From assembly GCF_900116605.1 (NCBI RefSeq), contig NZ_FPBC01000007.1, forward strand, positions 62,001 to 126,000: a DNA stretch of 64,000 bases, given 5' to 3'. The translations under genes and the position numbers were made by a program. A model generated the notes under the pieces. The model saw nothing but the letters and a program-made list of their open reading frames with translations, had not been told where the DNA came from and ran no database searches. Positions 27,180-35,388 of this stretch are shown here, one piece after another (positions within the stretch are counted from its first letter, which is position 1; each line of letters opens with the position of its first letter). This DNA is from Pseudomonas marincola (GTDB taxonomy: Bacteria > Pseudomonadota > Gammaproteobacteria > Pseudomonadales > Pseudomonadaceae).

Positions 27180-27587
27180 GTGGAAGAAATAATCGATCAA
27201 CTGCGCGAATTGAACGAACCCGTGCCAGTGCCGCTGGAATTGCCGGAAGAAGAAACGCTGGTCGAAATTCAGGAACAAATCCTCATCCATCTGCCGTTTG
27301 GCCTGCATGAATTTCTGCTCAAGGTCAGCGACGTGGTTTACGGTCGTCTGGAGCCGGTCACGGCTTGCGACCCGCAATCACACACCTACTTACCGGAAGT
27401 CGCATCAGTTGCCTGGTCGTTGGGCGTACCGCGTGAGTTGGTGCCGCTCTGCGAAGACCGCGGCAACTACTACTGCGTAGAAGAAGACGGCACCGTCGTA
27501 CTCTGGGAAGCCGACACCGAAGAGCTCAACGAAGAGAGCTGGGAATCGGTCTGGCACTGGGCGCGTGACGTCTGGCTGGAAAGCTGA
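27180..27587 (+). CDS. SMI1/KNR4 (SUKH) domain protein
   Basis: A 135-residue acidic cytoplasmic protein starting at GTG 27180, with AGGAG at good spacing. The SUKH pattern is visible: ELPEEETLVEIQEQILIHLP (helix 1), PFGLHEFLLKVSDVVYG, TYLPEVASVAWSLGVPRELVPLCED, NYYCVEEDGTVVLWEAD. SUKH proteins often act as immunity proteins to contact-dependent toxins, but single housekeeping-type copies such as this one are widespread in Pseudomonas. No toxin gene is nearby. A strong terminator follows. Confidence 0.85.
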   Translation: MEEIIDQLRELNEPVPVPLELPEEETLVEIQEQILIHLPFGLHEFLLKVSDVVYGRLEPVTACDPQSHTYLPEVASVAWSLGVPRELVPLCEDRGNYYCVEEDGTVVLWEADTEELNEESWESVWHWARDVWLES

Positions 27588-27612
27588 TCAGAAACTTGGT
27601 CATGCAAGCCAC

Positions 27613-27647
27613 AAAGGCCCTTGAGCGATCTGCTTCAAGGGCCTTTT
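27613..27647 (+). terminator. Bidirectional terminator between SUKH and GntR genes
   Basis: AAAGGCCCTTGA and TCAAGGGCCTTT form a perfect 12-bp stem ending in TTTTTG, with A residues on the other side. It separates convergent genes and can serve both. Confidence 0.85.
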
Positions 27648-27669
27648 TGCTTTAAGCGCCGGTCATTTA

Positions 27670-28317
27670 TCAGACGGGTTCCAACGCCAGCAGATTGAGC
27701 AAAAAACGCCCAAAGTAAGTTAAATCCTGCTCAACTGCGTGGCGCACGCCTCGGCTATCGCCCGCCTCAAGCGCTTGCAGCGCCTGCAAGTGAAAGTCAT
27801 TCAAACGCGGCGACAGGTCGGCCTCGGTGAACAGCCGATTGAAGAACGGCCCGACTTGCAGCCACAGCGACTCGATCATCCGCAGCAGAATCGGATTGCC
27901 ACATGCGTGGTAGAGAATCAGGTGAAACTGGCTGTTCTCGTGCAAGTACTTGCTGAGGTCACGGCCTTCCAGCGCCACCTCCATTTGCTCGACACAGCGG
28001 CGCAATTGAGCGATTTGCTCAGCACTTAAGCGCTCGGCAGCCAACTCGGCGGCCTGGCCTTCGAGATTAAGCCGAACCTGCAAAATATGCTTGAAGCGTT
28101 CGTCGGTCATCAACGGTACGCGCACCGAGCGCTGCTGCTCGCCTTCCAGTGCGCCTTCGGAAACCAGACGTTGCAACGCGGTGCGCACGGGCATCGGGCT
28201 GGAACCCCACTGCGCGGCCAGGTCACGAATCTTCAGGCGCTCGCCGGGCATATATTGGCCGCTCAACAACGCCTGTCGAATGTTCTGGTATAGCGTCTCT
28301 TGCAAGTTGTCACTCAT
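27670..28317 (-). CDS. GntR-family regulator, FCD (FadR-like) subgroup
   Basis: A 215-residue regulator. The winged HTH is at about 8-70 (GERLKIRDLAAQWGSSPMPVR, then ALQRLVSEGAL). The FCD effector domain is at about 80-205, with HENSQFHLILYHACGNP carrying the helix that usually supplies metal-binding Asp/His. The ATG at 28317 follows GGAGGTGA. It is the last gene of an SDR-GntR pair and probably represses the divergent SDR and aminotransferase promoters through TGTGATCACA sites at 29171 and 29246. The ligand is unknown. Confidence 0.9.
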   Translation of the reverse strand: MSDNLQETLYQNIRQALLSGQYMPGERLKIRDLAAQWGSSPMPVRTALQRLVSEGALEGEQQRSVRVPLMTDERFKHILQVRLNLEGQAAELAAERLSAEQIAQLRRCVEQMEVALEGRDLSKYLHENSQFHLILYHACGNPILLRMIESLWLQVGPFFNRLFTEADLSPRLNDFHLQALQALEAGDSRGVRHAVEQDLTYFGRFLLNLLALEPV

Positions 28318-28380
28318 CAATCACCTCCGTAGCGGGCGGTGCGGGCAACTGACTGAACGTGAGTAAACAGTTATTCATGG

Positions 28381-29160
28381 TTACGGGGCCTTATTCTCGA
28401 TAATGCAATTTCCGCCATCGACCACCAGCACTTCGCCGGTGATGTAACTGGCTTCCGGGGAGGCTAAAAATGCCACGGCGCTGGCCACCTCTTGAGGTTT
28501 ACCGGCGCGGCCAATTGGCGTGTATTTGGCTGCCTCGGCCTCTTCTGCGGTACTGGAACCGGTAGCAATCCAACCTGGAGCGACACTGTTGACGGTGATG
28601 CCCTGCTTGGCCACCTCCAGCGCCAATCCCATGTTCATGCCGAGCATCCCGGCTTTGGCAGCGCTGTAGGCCGCTTCGCCCGGATTACTGCCGCGGGTGC
28701 CGGTGGTTGAGCTGACATTAACGATGCGCCCGAAACCGCGCGCCTGCATGCCGGGCAATACGCCACGAGTCAGCAGGAAGGCGGTCGTCAGATTGCGCGC
28801 CAGCGATAAGTTCCAGCTGACCAGATCGGTGCTTGCCAGCTCCGAGAACGGTTCGGGGCTGCCCAACATGGCCATCCCGGCATTGTTCACCAGAATGTCG
28901 ATGCGCCCCCAAACGCGCTCAGCCCACGTCACCAGTTGCTCGACTTGAACCTCATCCGTGAGATCGGCGGGCCGGCCTTCTACGCAGAATCCTTCACGGC
29001 GCAACTCAGCCACGCGCTCGGCAATTCGGGCGCTGCTGGCGGTGATGATCAGCTTGACCCCTGCACGGCCCAAGCGCCGGGCGATGGCGATTCCAATACC
29101 GTCCGGGCTGCCTGCACCGCTGATAAGCGCAACTTGCCCTTGCCATGCGGAATCAGTCAT
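28381..29160 (-). CDS. Short-chain dehydrogenase/reductase (first of two in the amine cluster)
   Basis: A 259-residue classical SDR. The cofactor-binding loop is [10 protein letters not shown] (14-23), NNAG is at 92-95, and the catalytic set is Ser150/151, Tyr165 and Lys169. The C-terminal [12 protein letters not shown] is typical. The [10 protein letters not shown] loop with an inserted SPD resembles SDRs acting on hydroxy acids or amino alcohols. It starts 134 bp from the divergent aminotransferase and is followed by the GntR regulator, so it is probably part of the same inducible pathway. Confidence 0.9.
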   Translation of the reverse strand: MTDSAWQGQVALISGAGSPDGIGIAIARRLGRAGVKLIITASSARIAERVAELRREGFCVEGRPADLTDEVQVEQLVTWAERVWGRIDILVNNAGMAMLGSPEPFSELASTDLVSWNLSLARNLTTAFLLTRGVLPGMQARGFGRIVNVSSTTGTRGSNPGEAAYSAAKAGMLGMNMGLALEVAKQGITVNSVAPGWIATGSSTAEEAEAAKYTPIGRAGKPQEVASAVAFLASPEASYITGEVLVVDGGNCIIENKAP

Positions 29161-29170
29161 CTCACACCTT

Positions 29171-29180
29171 TGTGATCACA
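29171..29180. promoter_or_regulatory. GntR operator, SDR-proximal copy (TGTGATCACA)
   Basis: A perfect 10-bp palindrome just upstream of the SDR start. Read on the minus strand its flanks (ATGTGATCACAAA) equal those of the copy at 29246-29255, so the pair is in inverted orientation. Candidate site for the adjacent FCD-GntR protein. Confidence 0.6.
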
Positions 29181-29245
29181 TAGTAAAACAGACACTAACA
29201 AATCAAACAGCTTGTCGCAGCAAATAAACCTGCTATTGACACAAA

Positions 29246-29255
29246 TGTGATCACA
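29246..29255. promoter_or_regulatory. GntR operator, aminotransferase-proximal copy (TGTGATCACA)
   Basis: The second copy of the palindrome, 75 bp from the first (about seven helical turns) and 40 bp before the aminotransferase start. The spacing would allow looping between the two divergent promoters. Confidence 0.6.
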
Positions 29256-29294
29256 AATACAAGATGTGCAAAAATTCGAACGAGGTGTTCAACC

Positions 29295-30686
29295 ATGACA
29301 GCCAGCGGCATCAGCCCATCCGCCGTAGAAACTTTCAGCCAGCGCGAGCGCGAGCGGTTTCTGGCCCGTAACCCGAAATCTGCGGCATTGGCAGAGCGCG
29401 CCCGCCACTCGCTGTACGGTGGTGTGCCGATGCACTGGATGGCCGACTGGTCGACGCCAGTTCCGTTGTTTGTCGAGCGCGCCAAAGGGGCTCGCTTCTA
29501 TGATGTTGATGGCCACGAGTACACCGACTTCTGCCTGGGCGACACTGGCAGCATGTTCGGCCACTCACCAACGCCGGTCGCCCGCGCCATGGCCGAGCAA
29601 GCCGAGCGCGGCCTGACCACCATGCTGCCCGGCGAAGATGCGGTGGTGTGTGGCGAGTTGCTTGCCGAGCGTTTCGGCCTGCCGTACTGGCAAGTCACCG
29701 CGACCGCCACCGACTCCAACCGCTATGTGCTGCGCTGGGCGCGGGCCGTTACCAAACGCAACGTGTTGCTGGTGTTTGATGGCTGTTATCACGGCACCGT
29801 CGACGACGTCATGGTGCGCAACCAGAACGGCGCCACCGTGCACCGCTCGGGGCTGGTCGGCCAGGCGTATGACCTCACGCAGTACAGCCGTTCGATCCCG
29901 TTCAACGATGTCGACGCATTGGAAGCCGCCTTGGCTCAGGGAGATGTCTGCGCACTGCTGTGCGAACCGGCCATGACCAATATCGGCATGGTTTTACCCG
30001 AGCCCGGCTTCATGCAGAAATGCCGCGAGCTGACACGCAAATACAACAGCCTGCTGATCATCGACGAGACGCACACCATCTCCACCGACATCGGCGGCTG
30101 CACCCAGTTGTGGCAACTTGATCCGGACTTCTTCGTGGTCGGCAAACCGATTGCCGGCGGCATGCCCTGCGGAATTTTCGGCTGCAGCGCGGCAATGGCA
30201 GAAGCCATGCAAGAGGTGCAGAAAGACGGGAGCGAAAACAGTCACGGCCATGGCCACAGCGGCATGGGCACCACCCTTTCAGCCAACGCTTTGGCAATGC
30301 ATTGCATGCGCGCCAATCTCGAACAGGTGATGACGCCAGCCGCCTACTCGCACATGTTGCCACTGGCCAAGCGCCTCGCCGATGGCTTTCGCGGGTTGAT
30401 CAACAAGCACCAACTGCAATGGTCGGTGACCGAGCTGGGTGCACGCAGCGAGTTCCAGTTCTGCGCGGTCTCACCGAAAACCGGCGCCGAAGCCGAAGCG
30501 GCATTTCACGATGAACTGCAAATGGCCTTGCACCTGTACTTGATCAACCGGGGCATTCTGATCACCCCGTTCCACAACATGACGCTGTGCTGCCCGGACA
30601 CCAGCGCGGAAGACGTTGACCGCCTCATCAGCACGCTGGATCAGGCGCTGAGCGAGTTGCTGGCCATCCCCGGTGCGCGCGAATAA
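29295..30686 (+). CDS. Class III PLP-dependent aminotransferase (glutamate-1-semialdehyde aminomutase-like subgroup)
   Basis: A 463-residue enzyme transferring an amino group from an amine or omega-amino acid. The cofactor Asp257 lies in LLIIDETHTIS and the Schiff-base Lys284 in VVGKPIAGGMPCG. DGCYHGTVDDVMV (162-174) and GDTGSMFGHSP resemble the glutamate-1-semialdehyde aminomutase branch, but context says catabolic transaminase. The ATG at 29295 has GAGGTG upstream; the frame is open to 29247 through the operator. It is followed by a glutamine synthetase-like gene 65 bp on. Confidence 0.9.
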   Translation: MTASGISPSAVETFSQRERERFLARNPKSAALAERARHSLYGGVPMHWMADWSTPVPLFVERAKGARFYDVDGHEYTDFCLGDTGSMFGHSPTPVARAMAEQAERGLTTMLPGEDAVVCGELLAERFGLPYWQVTATATDSNRYVLRWARAVTKRNVLLVFDGCYHGTVDDVMVRNQNGATVHRSGLVGQAYDLTQYSRSIPFNDVDALEAALAQGDVCALLCEPAMTNIGMVLPEPGFMQKCRELTRKYNSLLIIDETHTISTDIGGCTQLWQLDPDFFVVGKPIAGGMPCGIFGCSAAMAEAMQEVQKDGSENSHGHGHSGMGTTLSANALAMHCMRANLEQVMTPAAYSHMLPLAKRLADGFRGLINKHQLQWSVTELGARSEFQFCAVSPKTGAEAEAAFHDELQMALHLYLINRGILITPFHNMTLCCPDTSAEDVDRLISTLDQALSELLAIPGARE

Positions 30687-30751
30687 GCCCAACCCCAACA
30701 AATTTATAAGGCGCAACGCGGCCCAGCCCGGCGCCTTTGGTGAGAAAACCC

Positions 30752-32119
30752 ATGCAATTCGCTCAGATTGATGAAGCCCGCGACTTCCTCGAAAACAATC
30801 CACAGGTTCGCAGCATCGAATTGATGCTGTTCGACGCCAACGGCATTCCGCGCGGCAAGTTGTTGCACCGCGATGAACTGCTGGCGATTTATCAAAACGG
30901 CCGCGCCCTGCCCAGCTCGATTCTGGCGCTGACCATTAACGGCGAAGACGTCGAATCCAGCGGGCTGGTCTGGGAAGTCGCCGATGCAGACTGCTGGGCT
31001 TATCCACTGCCGGGCAGCCTGTGCCTGCAACCATGGCGCAACGTACCGACTGCGCAGCTGCAAGTGAGCATGCACCCCGAGCGCGGCTTACCCGCCGCGC
31101 CAGCGGACCCGCGCCACGTACTGATTCGCGCGATAGACCGACTCAAAGCCGAGGGTTATCACCCGGTCATGGCGGTTGAGTTGGAGTTCTACCTGCTGGA
31201 TAAGCAGCGCGACGCTAACGGTCGCCCGCAAGCCGCCCTGCAGAGCAATGGCGTACGTCCGCAAGCGCCGCAGGTGTACGGTGTGTATGAGCTGGAGCAG
31301 TTGCAACCGTTCCTGGATGACCTCTACGCCGCCTGCGAGGCGCAAGGCTTGCCGGTACGCACGGCCATTTCGGAATACGCGCCGGGCCAGCTCGAACTGA
31401 CCCTGGAGCACCGCTTCGATGCGCTGCAGGCTATTGATGAAGGCATGCGCTACAAGCGACTGGTCAAGGGCGTGGCCAGTCGTCATGGATTGCAGGCGTG
31501 CTTTATGGCCAAGCCATTTGGCGATTTGTCCGGCAGCGGCCTGCACATGCATGTCAGCCTCGCCGACGAGCAGGGCAACAATCTCTACGCCAGCGAAGAC
31601 CCGCACGGCACCGGCCTGCTCAAATATTCGGTAGGCGGCATGATGGCAACGCTCAACGACATGCTCGCGGTGTTCTGCCCGAACGCCAACTCGTACCGCC
31701 GCTTTCAGGCCAACAGCTACGCGCCACTGGCGAAGAGCTGGGGCGTCAACAACCGCACCGTATCGTTCCGCGTGCCGAGTGGGCCGGCCAACAGTCGCCA
31801 TATCGAACACCGGATCTGCGGTGCTGACGCCAACCCGTATCTCGCCGCCGCAGCGATCTTGAGCGGTATCCACAAAGGCATCCGCGAGCAAATTGATCCG
31901 GGAATGCCTGTGACCGGCAACGGTTACCAGCAAAGCCACGAAACCCTGCCGACAGACTGGCTTACCGCACTGCGCTCGCTGGAGGCTTCGAGCTGGGCCA
32001 AGTCGGCGTTCGGCGAGGATTTCCTCAAGGTCTATCTGGCCATCAAGTGGGAAGAGTTCGGCCAGTTCATGGGCGAAGTCAGCGAGCAGGACTGGCGCTG
32101 GTACCTGACTCACGCCTGA
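30752..32119 (+). CDS. Glutamine synthetase family protein, probable gamma-glutamylpolyamine synthetase
   Basis: A 455-residue member of the type I glutamine synthetase superfamily, of the PuuA/PauA/SpuI kind that ligates glutamate to an amine. The beta-Grasp N domain covers about 10-100 and the catalytic barrel the rest, with VELEFYLLD (metal ligands), GSGLHMHVSL and NANSYRRFQANSYAP. The regulatory adenylylation loop of true GlnA is absent. Next to an aminotransferase and two SDRs it suggests uptake of an amine through a gamma-glutamylated route. The substrate is unknown. The ATG at 30752 is preceded by GGTGAG. Confidence 0.9.
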   Translation: MQFAQIDEARDFLENNPQVRSIELMLFDANGIPRGKLLHRDELLAIYQNGRALPSSILALTINGEDVESSGLVWEVADADCWAYPLPGSLCLQPWRNVPTAQLQVSMHPERGLPAAPADPRHVLIRAIDRLKAEGYHPVMAVELEFYLLDKQRDANGRPQAALQSNGVRPQAPQVYGVYELEQLQPFLDDLYAACEAQGLPVRTAISEYAPGQLELTLEHRFDALQAIDEGMRYKRLVKGVASRHGLQACFMAKPFGDLSGSGLHMHVSLADEQGNNLYASEDPHGTGLLKYSVGGMMATLNDMLAVFCPNANSYRRFQANSYAPLAKSWGVNNRTVSFRVPSGPANSRHIEHRICGADANPYLAAAAILSGIHKGIREQIDPGMPVTGNGYQQSHETLPTDWLTALRSLEASSWAKSAFGEDFLKVYLAIKWEEFGQFMGEVSEQDWRWYLTHA

Positions 32120-32443
32120 GTTTCCTCGTGGCGAAATGCCCGCCGGTGCTGCGTTTGCAAGCAAGCATCGGCGGATATTCAGGCAGGACGAACGGATACG
32201 TCTTCGATACAGCTGGGCGCATCTGCCATCACCAATAGATTCCCGGCACCAGAACGAGATCGCTCTGCTGGAATTTAAATCACTCAGGCCAATCAAATCT
32301 CCCAGCAGAGTTGGCCGCAGCGTATATGCTCAGGACAACCCGGCCAGCCGAGTGCACAAAGGTTGCTCACGCAGGCCTACGGCAAGCATCATGTTGCGGC
32401 ACAGCAACAGCACGGAACCATCCCAACCCGGAGGAATGTCACT
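32120..32443. other. Intergenic region before the second SDR
   Basis: 324 bp with an inverted repeat, CTCTGCTGG (32263-32271) and CCAGCAGAG (32302-32310), 30 bases apart. This may be a hairpin or an operator for the downstream SDR. No gene was recognised. Confidence 0.4.
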
Positions 32444-33202
32444 ATGAGCACCCCTGTTGTCTTGATCACTGGCGCTGCTGGTGGACTTGGTCGGGCCATT
32501 GCCAAGCGCTTCTCAACGAGCCATTGGCGCGTGACAGCGACAGACGTCGACAAAAGTGGGCTGCACTCACTCAACACCCTGGTGCCGCTGGATTACAGCG
32601 CCACGGCCGATCTGCGCAGCGCCAAGAACTGCCACGAGTTGATTTCGGCGGTAATGGCCAGTGCTGGCCGTATCGACGCTGTGATCAACGCCGCCGGCGT
32701 GTGGCGCGAAGGGCCGGTCGAGAATTTTCAGGAGGACGACTTTGATCAGGTAATGGGCGTCAACCTCAAGGCAGCCTTCTACCTGAGCCAGGCGGCGATT
32801 CCATTCCTCAAGGAAAGCCGTGGCGGCATCATCAATATCTCCAGCGATGCCGGACGTCAGGCCTATCGTGGCTCAGCGGCATATTGTGCGAGCAAGGCAG
32901 CACTGGTGATGCTGAGCAAAACCATGGCACTCGAACTGGCCGAGTTCGGCGTGCGGGTCAACACTGTCTCGCCAGGCGATATCGCCACGCCAATGCTCGA
33001 CTATCAAGCCGAGCGCTACGGCAATGGCAACCCCAAAGCCTACAAACGCGAGCTGCTCAGCCAGTATCCGCAAGGGCGTGAAGCGCGCTTCCTGCGGCCC
33101 GAAGAAATCGCCGAGCTGGTCTGGTACCTCTGCCAGCCACAGGCAGAGGCAATTACTGGCGCCGACATGGCCATCGACTTTGGCCTTTCTGCTGGCAAAT
33201 AA
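32444..33202 (+). CDS. Short-chain dehydrogenase/reductase (second)
   Basis: A 252-residue classical SDR: TGAAGGLG (9-16), NAAG (82-85), Ser133/134, Tyr147 and Lys151 in YCASK, and a C-terminal ITGADMAIDFGLS. The start ATG at 32444 has GGAGGA about 8 bases upstream; an out-of-phase ATG at 32435 sits inside that site. It follows the glutamine synthetase-like gene at some distance, as in the P. aeruginosa PA5522-PA5521 order from memory, so it probably belongs to the same catabolic set. The substrate is unknown. Confidence 0.9.
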   Translation: MSTPVVLITGAAGGLGRAIAKRFSTSHWRVTATDVDKSGLHSLNTLVPLDYSATADLRSAKNCHELISAVMASAGRIDAVINAAGVWREGPVENFQEDDFDQVMGVNLKAAFYLSQAAIPFLKESRGGIINISSDAGRQAYRGSAAYCASKAALVMLSKTMALELAEFGVRVNTVSPGDIATPMLDYQAERYGNGNPKAYKRELLSQYPQGREARFLRPEEIAELVWYLCQPQAEAITGADMAIDFGLSAGK

Positions 33203-33223
33203 GCTTGATTTTTGCATCCCTTA

Positions 33224-33247
33224 CAGGCCCTGCTTAAGTAGGGCCTG
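33224..33247 (+). terminator. Terminator after the second SDR
   Basis: CAGGCCCT and AGGGCCTG form an 8-bp stem with an 8-base loop. The following sequence CGTCTTTGT is a poor U-tract. Confidence 0.5.
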
Positions 33248-33387
33248 CGTCTTTGTGGCGCGGGCTAATTTGCACTGCTTTGCCCCATAGCGATTAAATA
33301 TGCCCTGATTAGTGACCCTCAAACGCCAGCGATACTCTGATCAGTAACATCCCCGAGTTCTCAACCCCGCATAAAGAGCCTTTGCCA

Positions 33388-33870
33388 ATGGAAGCCGGAA
33401 ACGCGCAACTCTCGATGACCGTCCTGATGACTCCGGACATGGCCAACTTCTCAGGCAAGGTACACGGCGGCACCCTGCTCAAATACCTCGATGAAGTCGC
33501 TTATGCCTGCGCCAGCCGCTATGCCGGCTGCTACGTGGTGACCTTGTCGGTTGATCAGGTAACCTTTCGCGAGCCGATTCAGGTGGGCGAGCTGGTGACA
33601 TTTCTGGCTTCGGTCAACTACACCGGCAACACCTCGATGGAAGTCGGCATCAAGGTCATCACCGAAAACATTCGCGAACGCTCGGTACGCCACACCAACA
33701 GCTGCTTCTTCACCATGGTCGCGGTGGATGACAACGGCAAATCAATCAAGGTACCGCCGCGCCAACCGCAAACGCCCGAAGAGCACCAGCGCTTCCACAA
33801 AGGCCAACGGCGCCGGGAGATCCGCCAGGAATTGGAACGCCGCTACAACCAGCTGAAAGACCTCGGCTAA
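33388..33870 (+). CDS. Acyl-CoA thioesterase (YciA-like hotdog)
   Basis: A 160-residue single hotdog-domain protein. NFSGKVHGGTLLKYLDEVAY (about 17-36) holds the catalytic helix with G-x-V-H-G-G and the conserved Asp. VTLSVDQVTFREPIQVGELV is the beta-strand region of the family. It hydrolyses acyl-CoA to free acid and CoA; the preferred chain length cannot be read from the sequence. The tail is basic and helical. The ATG at 33388 is preferred over an in-frame TTG at 33382. Confidence 0.9.
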   Translation: MEAGNAQLSMTVLMTPDMANFSGKVHGGTLLKYLDEVAYACASRYAGCYVVTLSVDQVTFREPIQVGELVTFLASVNYTGNTSMEVGIKVITENIRERSVRHTNSCFFTMVAVDDNGKSIKVPPRQPQTPEEHQRFHKGQRRREIRQELERRYNQLKDLG

Positions 33871-33965
33871 TCACCGGCACAAGACAGCCCTGTGCATGGC
33901 TGGCAGAATGAGTTAACCCGCAACGCTATTGCGCGAAGCTGCCAGCGCGCACCCGGAGCCAAGTA

Positions 33966-34430
33966 ATGCTGACCCTCGGCAACATTTTTGTACTGATGCT
34001 GCTGGCAACAGCCGGCGCCTGGCTTTGGCACGCCCACGGTTTACGCGAAAGAACCCTGGCGCTGGTCAAGGCGCATTGCGCCAAAGCCGATATCGACCTG
34101 CTGGATGAAAACGTCGCGCTGCGCAAAATCACCCTGCTGGCCGACGCCCGTGGGCGCAAGCGGCTGGCACGCATCTACAGTTTCGAATTCACCGTCACCG
34201 GTGAGCAGCGCCATGTCGGACGTGTGGTCATGTTTGGCCAGCAGATGGGCCGCATCGAACTTGAGCCGCATCCATTTCGCCAACCCATGGGTGATGGCCC
34301 GCAAGTGATCAATGCGCGACCGACTGCACCGGATACAAGTGCGGAGCAACCGAATACGCCCCGTCCGCGGACTTCGCAGGTGATCGAACTCGATCAGTGG
34401 CGCCGCGAGCATCGCCCGCCCCGCGACTAA
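33966..34430 (+). CDS. DUF3301 family protein
   Basis: A 154-residue protein with one N-terminal membrane helix (about 4-22) and a cytoplasmic domain. The core RTLALVKAHCAKADIDLLDENVALRK-like region and GRKRLARIYSFEFTVTGEQRHVGRV match DUF3301, a family common in gammaproteobacteria and without known function. The C-terminal 50 residues are Pro/Thr/Arg-rich and variable. It is convergent with the alpha/beta hydrolase, separated by 15 bp. Confidence 0.85.
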   Translation: MLTLGNIFVLMLLATAGAWLWHAHGLRERTLALVKAHCAKADIDLLDENVALRKITLLADARGRKRLARIYSFEFTVTGEQRHVGRVVMFGQQMGRIELEPHPFRQPMGDGPQVINARPTAPDTSAEQPNTPRPRTSQVIELDQWRREHRPPRD

Positions 34431-34445
34431 CCGAGGCAAAGTTTC

Positions 34446-35324
34446 TCAGCTATTCCCGAGCAGGGCCGCTGTAACCCGGGCGGCTGTGTCCTCGGGTTGT
34501 TCCTGCATAAAGCAATGCCCGCCCGGCACAGTATGCGCACTGACATGCGCATTACTCGCGCACCAACGAGCAACTGACTTGGCCACAAACGGATACGTGT
34601 TCTGCCCGACTATCACCTGCGTCGGCGTAGTCACGCGGGCCAACGACGGCCAGAGGCGCTTGGGATAGGAGCCAAAAATATCGGCCTCGCGACTGGGTCG
34701 ACACTTGAGCTCGACTGCGTTGTCGGTGTCTTTCAGCGCATGGTTGATATAAGCCAGAAATGCCGGTTCAGTCCAACCCCGGAACATCCCACGATTATGC
34801 AGGCTGGCATACGCCGCGTCCCGATCCGGCCATGTACTGCGCCGTTTCAGTGCGCGGGTGGCCTGGCCGTGACGCTTGCTCAAACCAGTAACATCAGACA
34901 GCGCCATGACCCCGATCATGGCCTTGGTAAACAGCACCGGATCGAGCAACACCGCGCGTTTGAACAACTGCGGCTGCTGGGCCAGCATCAGGCTGGTGAG
35001 CACGCCGCCAAAGCTGTGGCCGACGGCATAGCGCTCCACATTGGCAAACATCGTGCAGCCAACGGCGAAGGCTTCAAGGGCCAGCTCGGCGCTGCGATTC
35101 CAGCCATGAAAGCGCCCACCGTGATCACTGTCGCCGTGGCCCTGAACATCACACAGCCACAGATCAAAGTCCGCTGCCAGCAACTCCAGCATCGGCTCAT
35201 AAACACGTCCGCAGTAGCCGTTGCCATGAATGAAATGCAGCACGGGTTTGCCGCTGGGCGGCGTATGCCAGCCGCGCAACGTGAAACCTGCTGAGCTTTC
35301 GTGTGACCACTGAATGAGTTGCAT
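34446..35324 (-). CDS. Alpha/beta hydrolase
   Basis: A 292-residue protein with a standard alpha/beta hydrolase layout: oxyanion motif HGNG (34-37), nucleophile elbow GHSFGG (about 101-106, Ser103), an acid following LLDPVLF or VIVGQ, and the catalytic His in GGHCFMQE near the C terminus. No signal peptide. Activity on an ester or amide is likely; the substrate is unknown. The minus-strand gene may be followed by nothing else, since DUF3301 is convergent. Confidence 0.88.
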   Translation of the reverse strand: MQLIQWSHESSAGFTLRGWHTPPSGKPVLHFIHGNGYCGRVYEPMLELLAADFDLWLCDVQGHGDSDHGGRFHGWNRSAELALEAFAVGCTMFANVERYAVGHSFGGVLTSLMLAQQPQLFKRAVLLDPVLFTKAMIGVMALSDVTGLSKRHGQATRALKRRSTWPDRDAAYASLHNRGMFRGWTEPAFLAYINHALKDTDNAVELKCRPSREADIFGSYPKRLWPSLARVTTPTQVIVGQNTYPFVAKSVARWCASNAHVSAHTVPGGHCFMQEQPEDTAARVTAALLGNS

Positions 35325-35388
35325 AGCCTGCGCCTGTAAAAATCAGCGCGCAGTTTAACCAGCGCCTAGCTGCTGGCGAAAGCGCAAC

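Noticed and set aside
27180..27587. SUKH protein as part of a toxin-immunity pair
   Set aside because: No toxin, Rhs or secretion gene is nearby and the gene has its own strong terminator.
29295..30686. Glutamate-1-semialdehyde aminomutase (hemL)
   Set aside because: Related fold, but the operon context and divergent sequence around the cofactor lysine point to a catabolic aminotransferase.
31088..32296. Minus-strand frame of 402 codons across the glutamine synthetase-like gene
   Set aside because: Shadow of the real gene on the other strand; no domain or plausible start.
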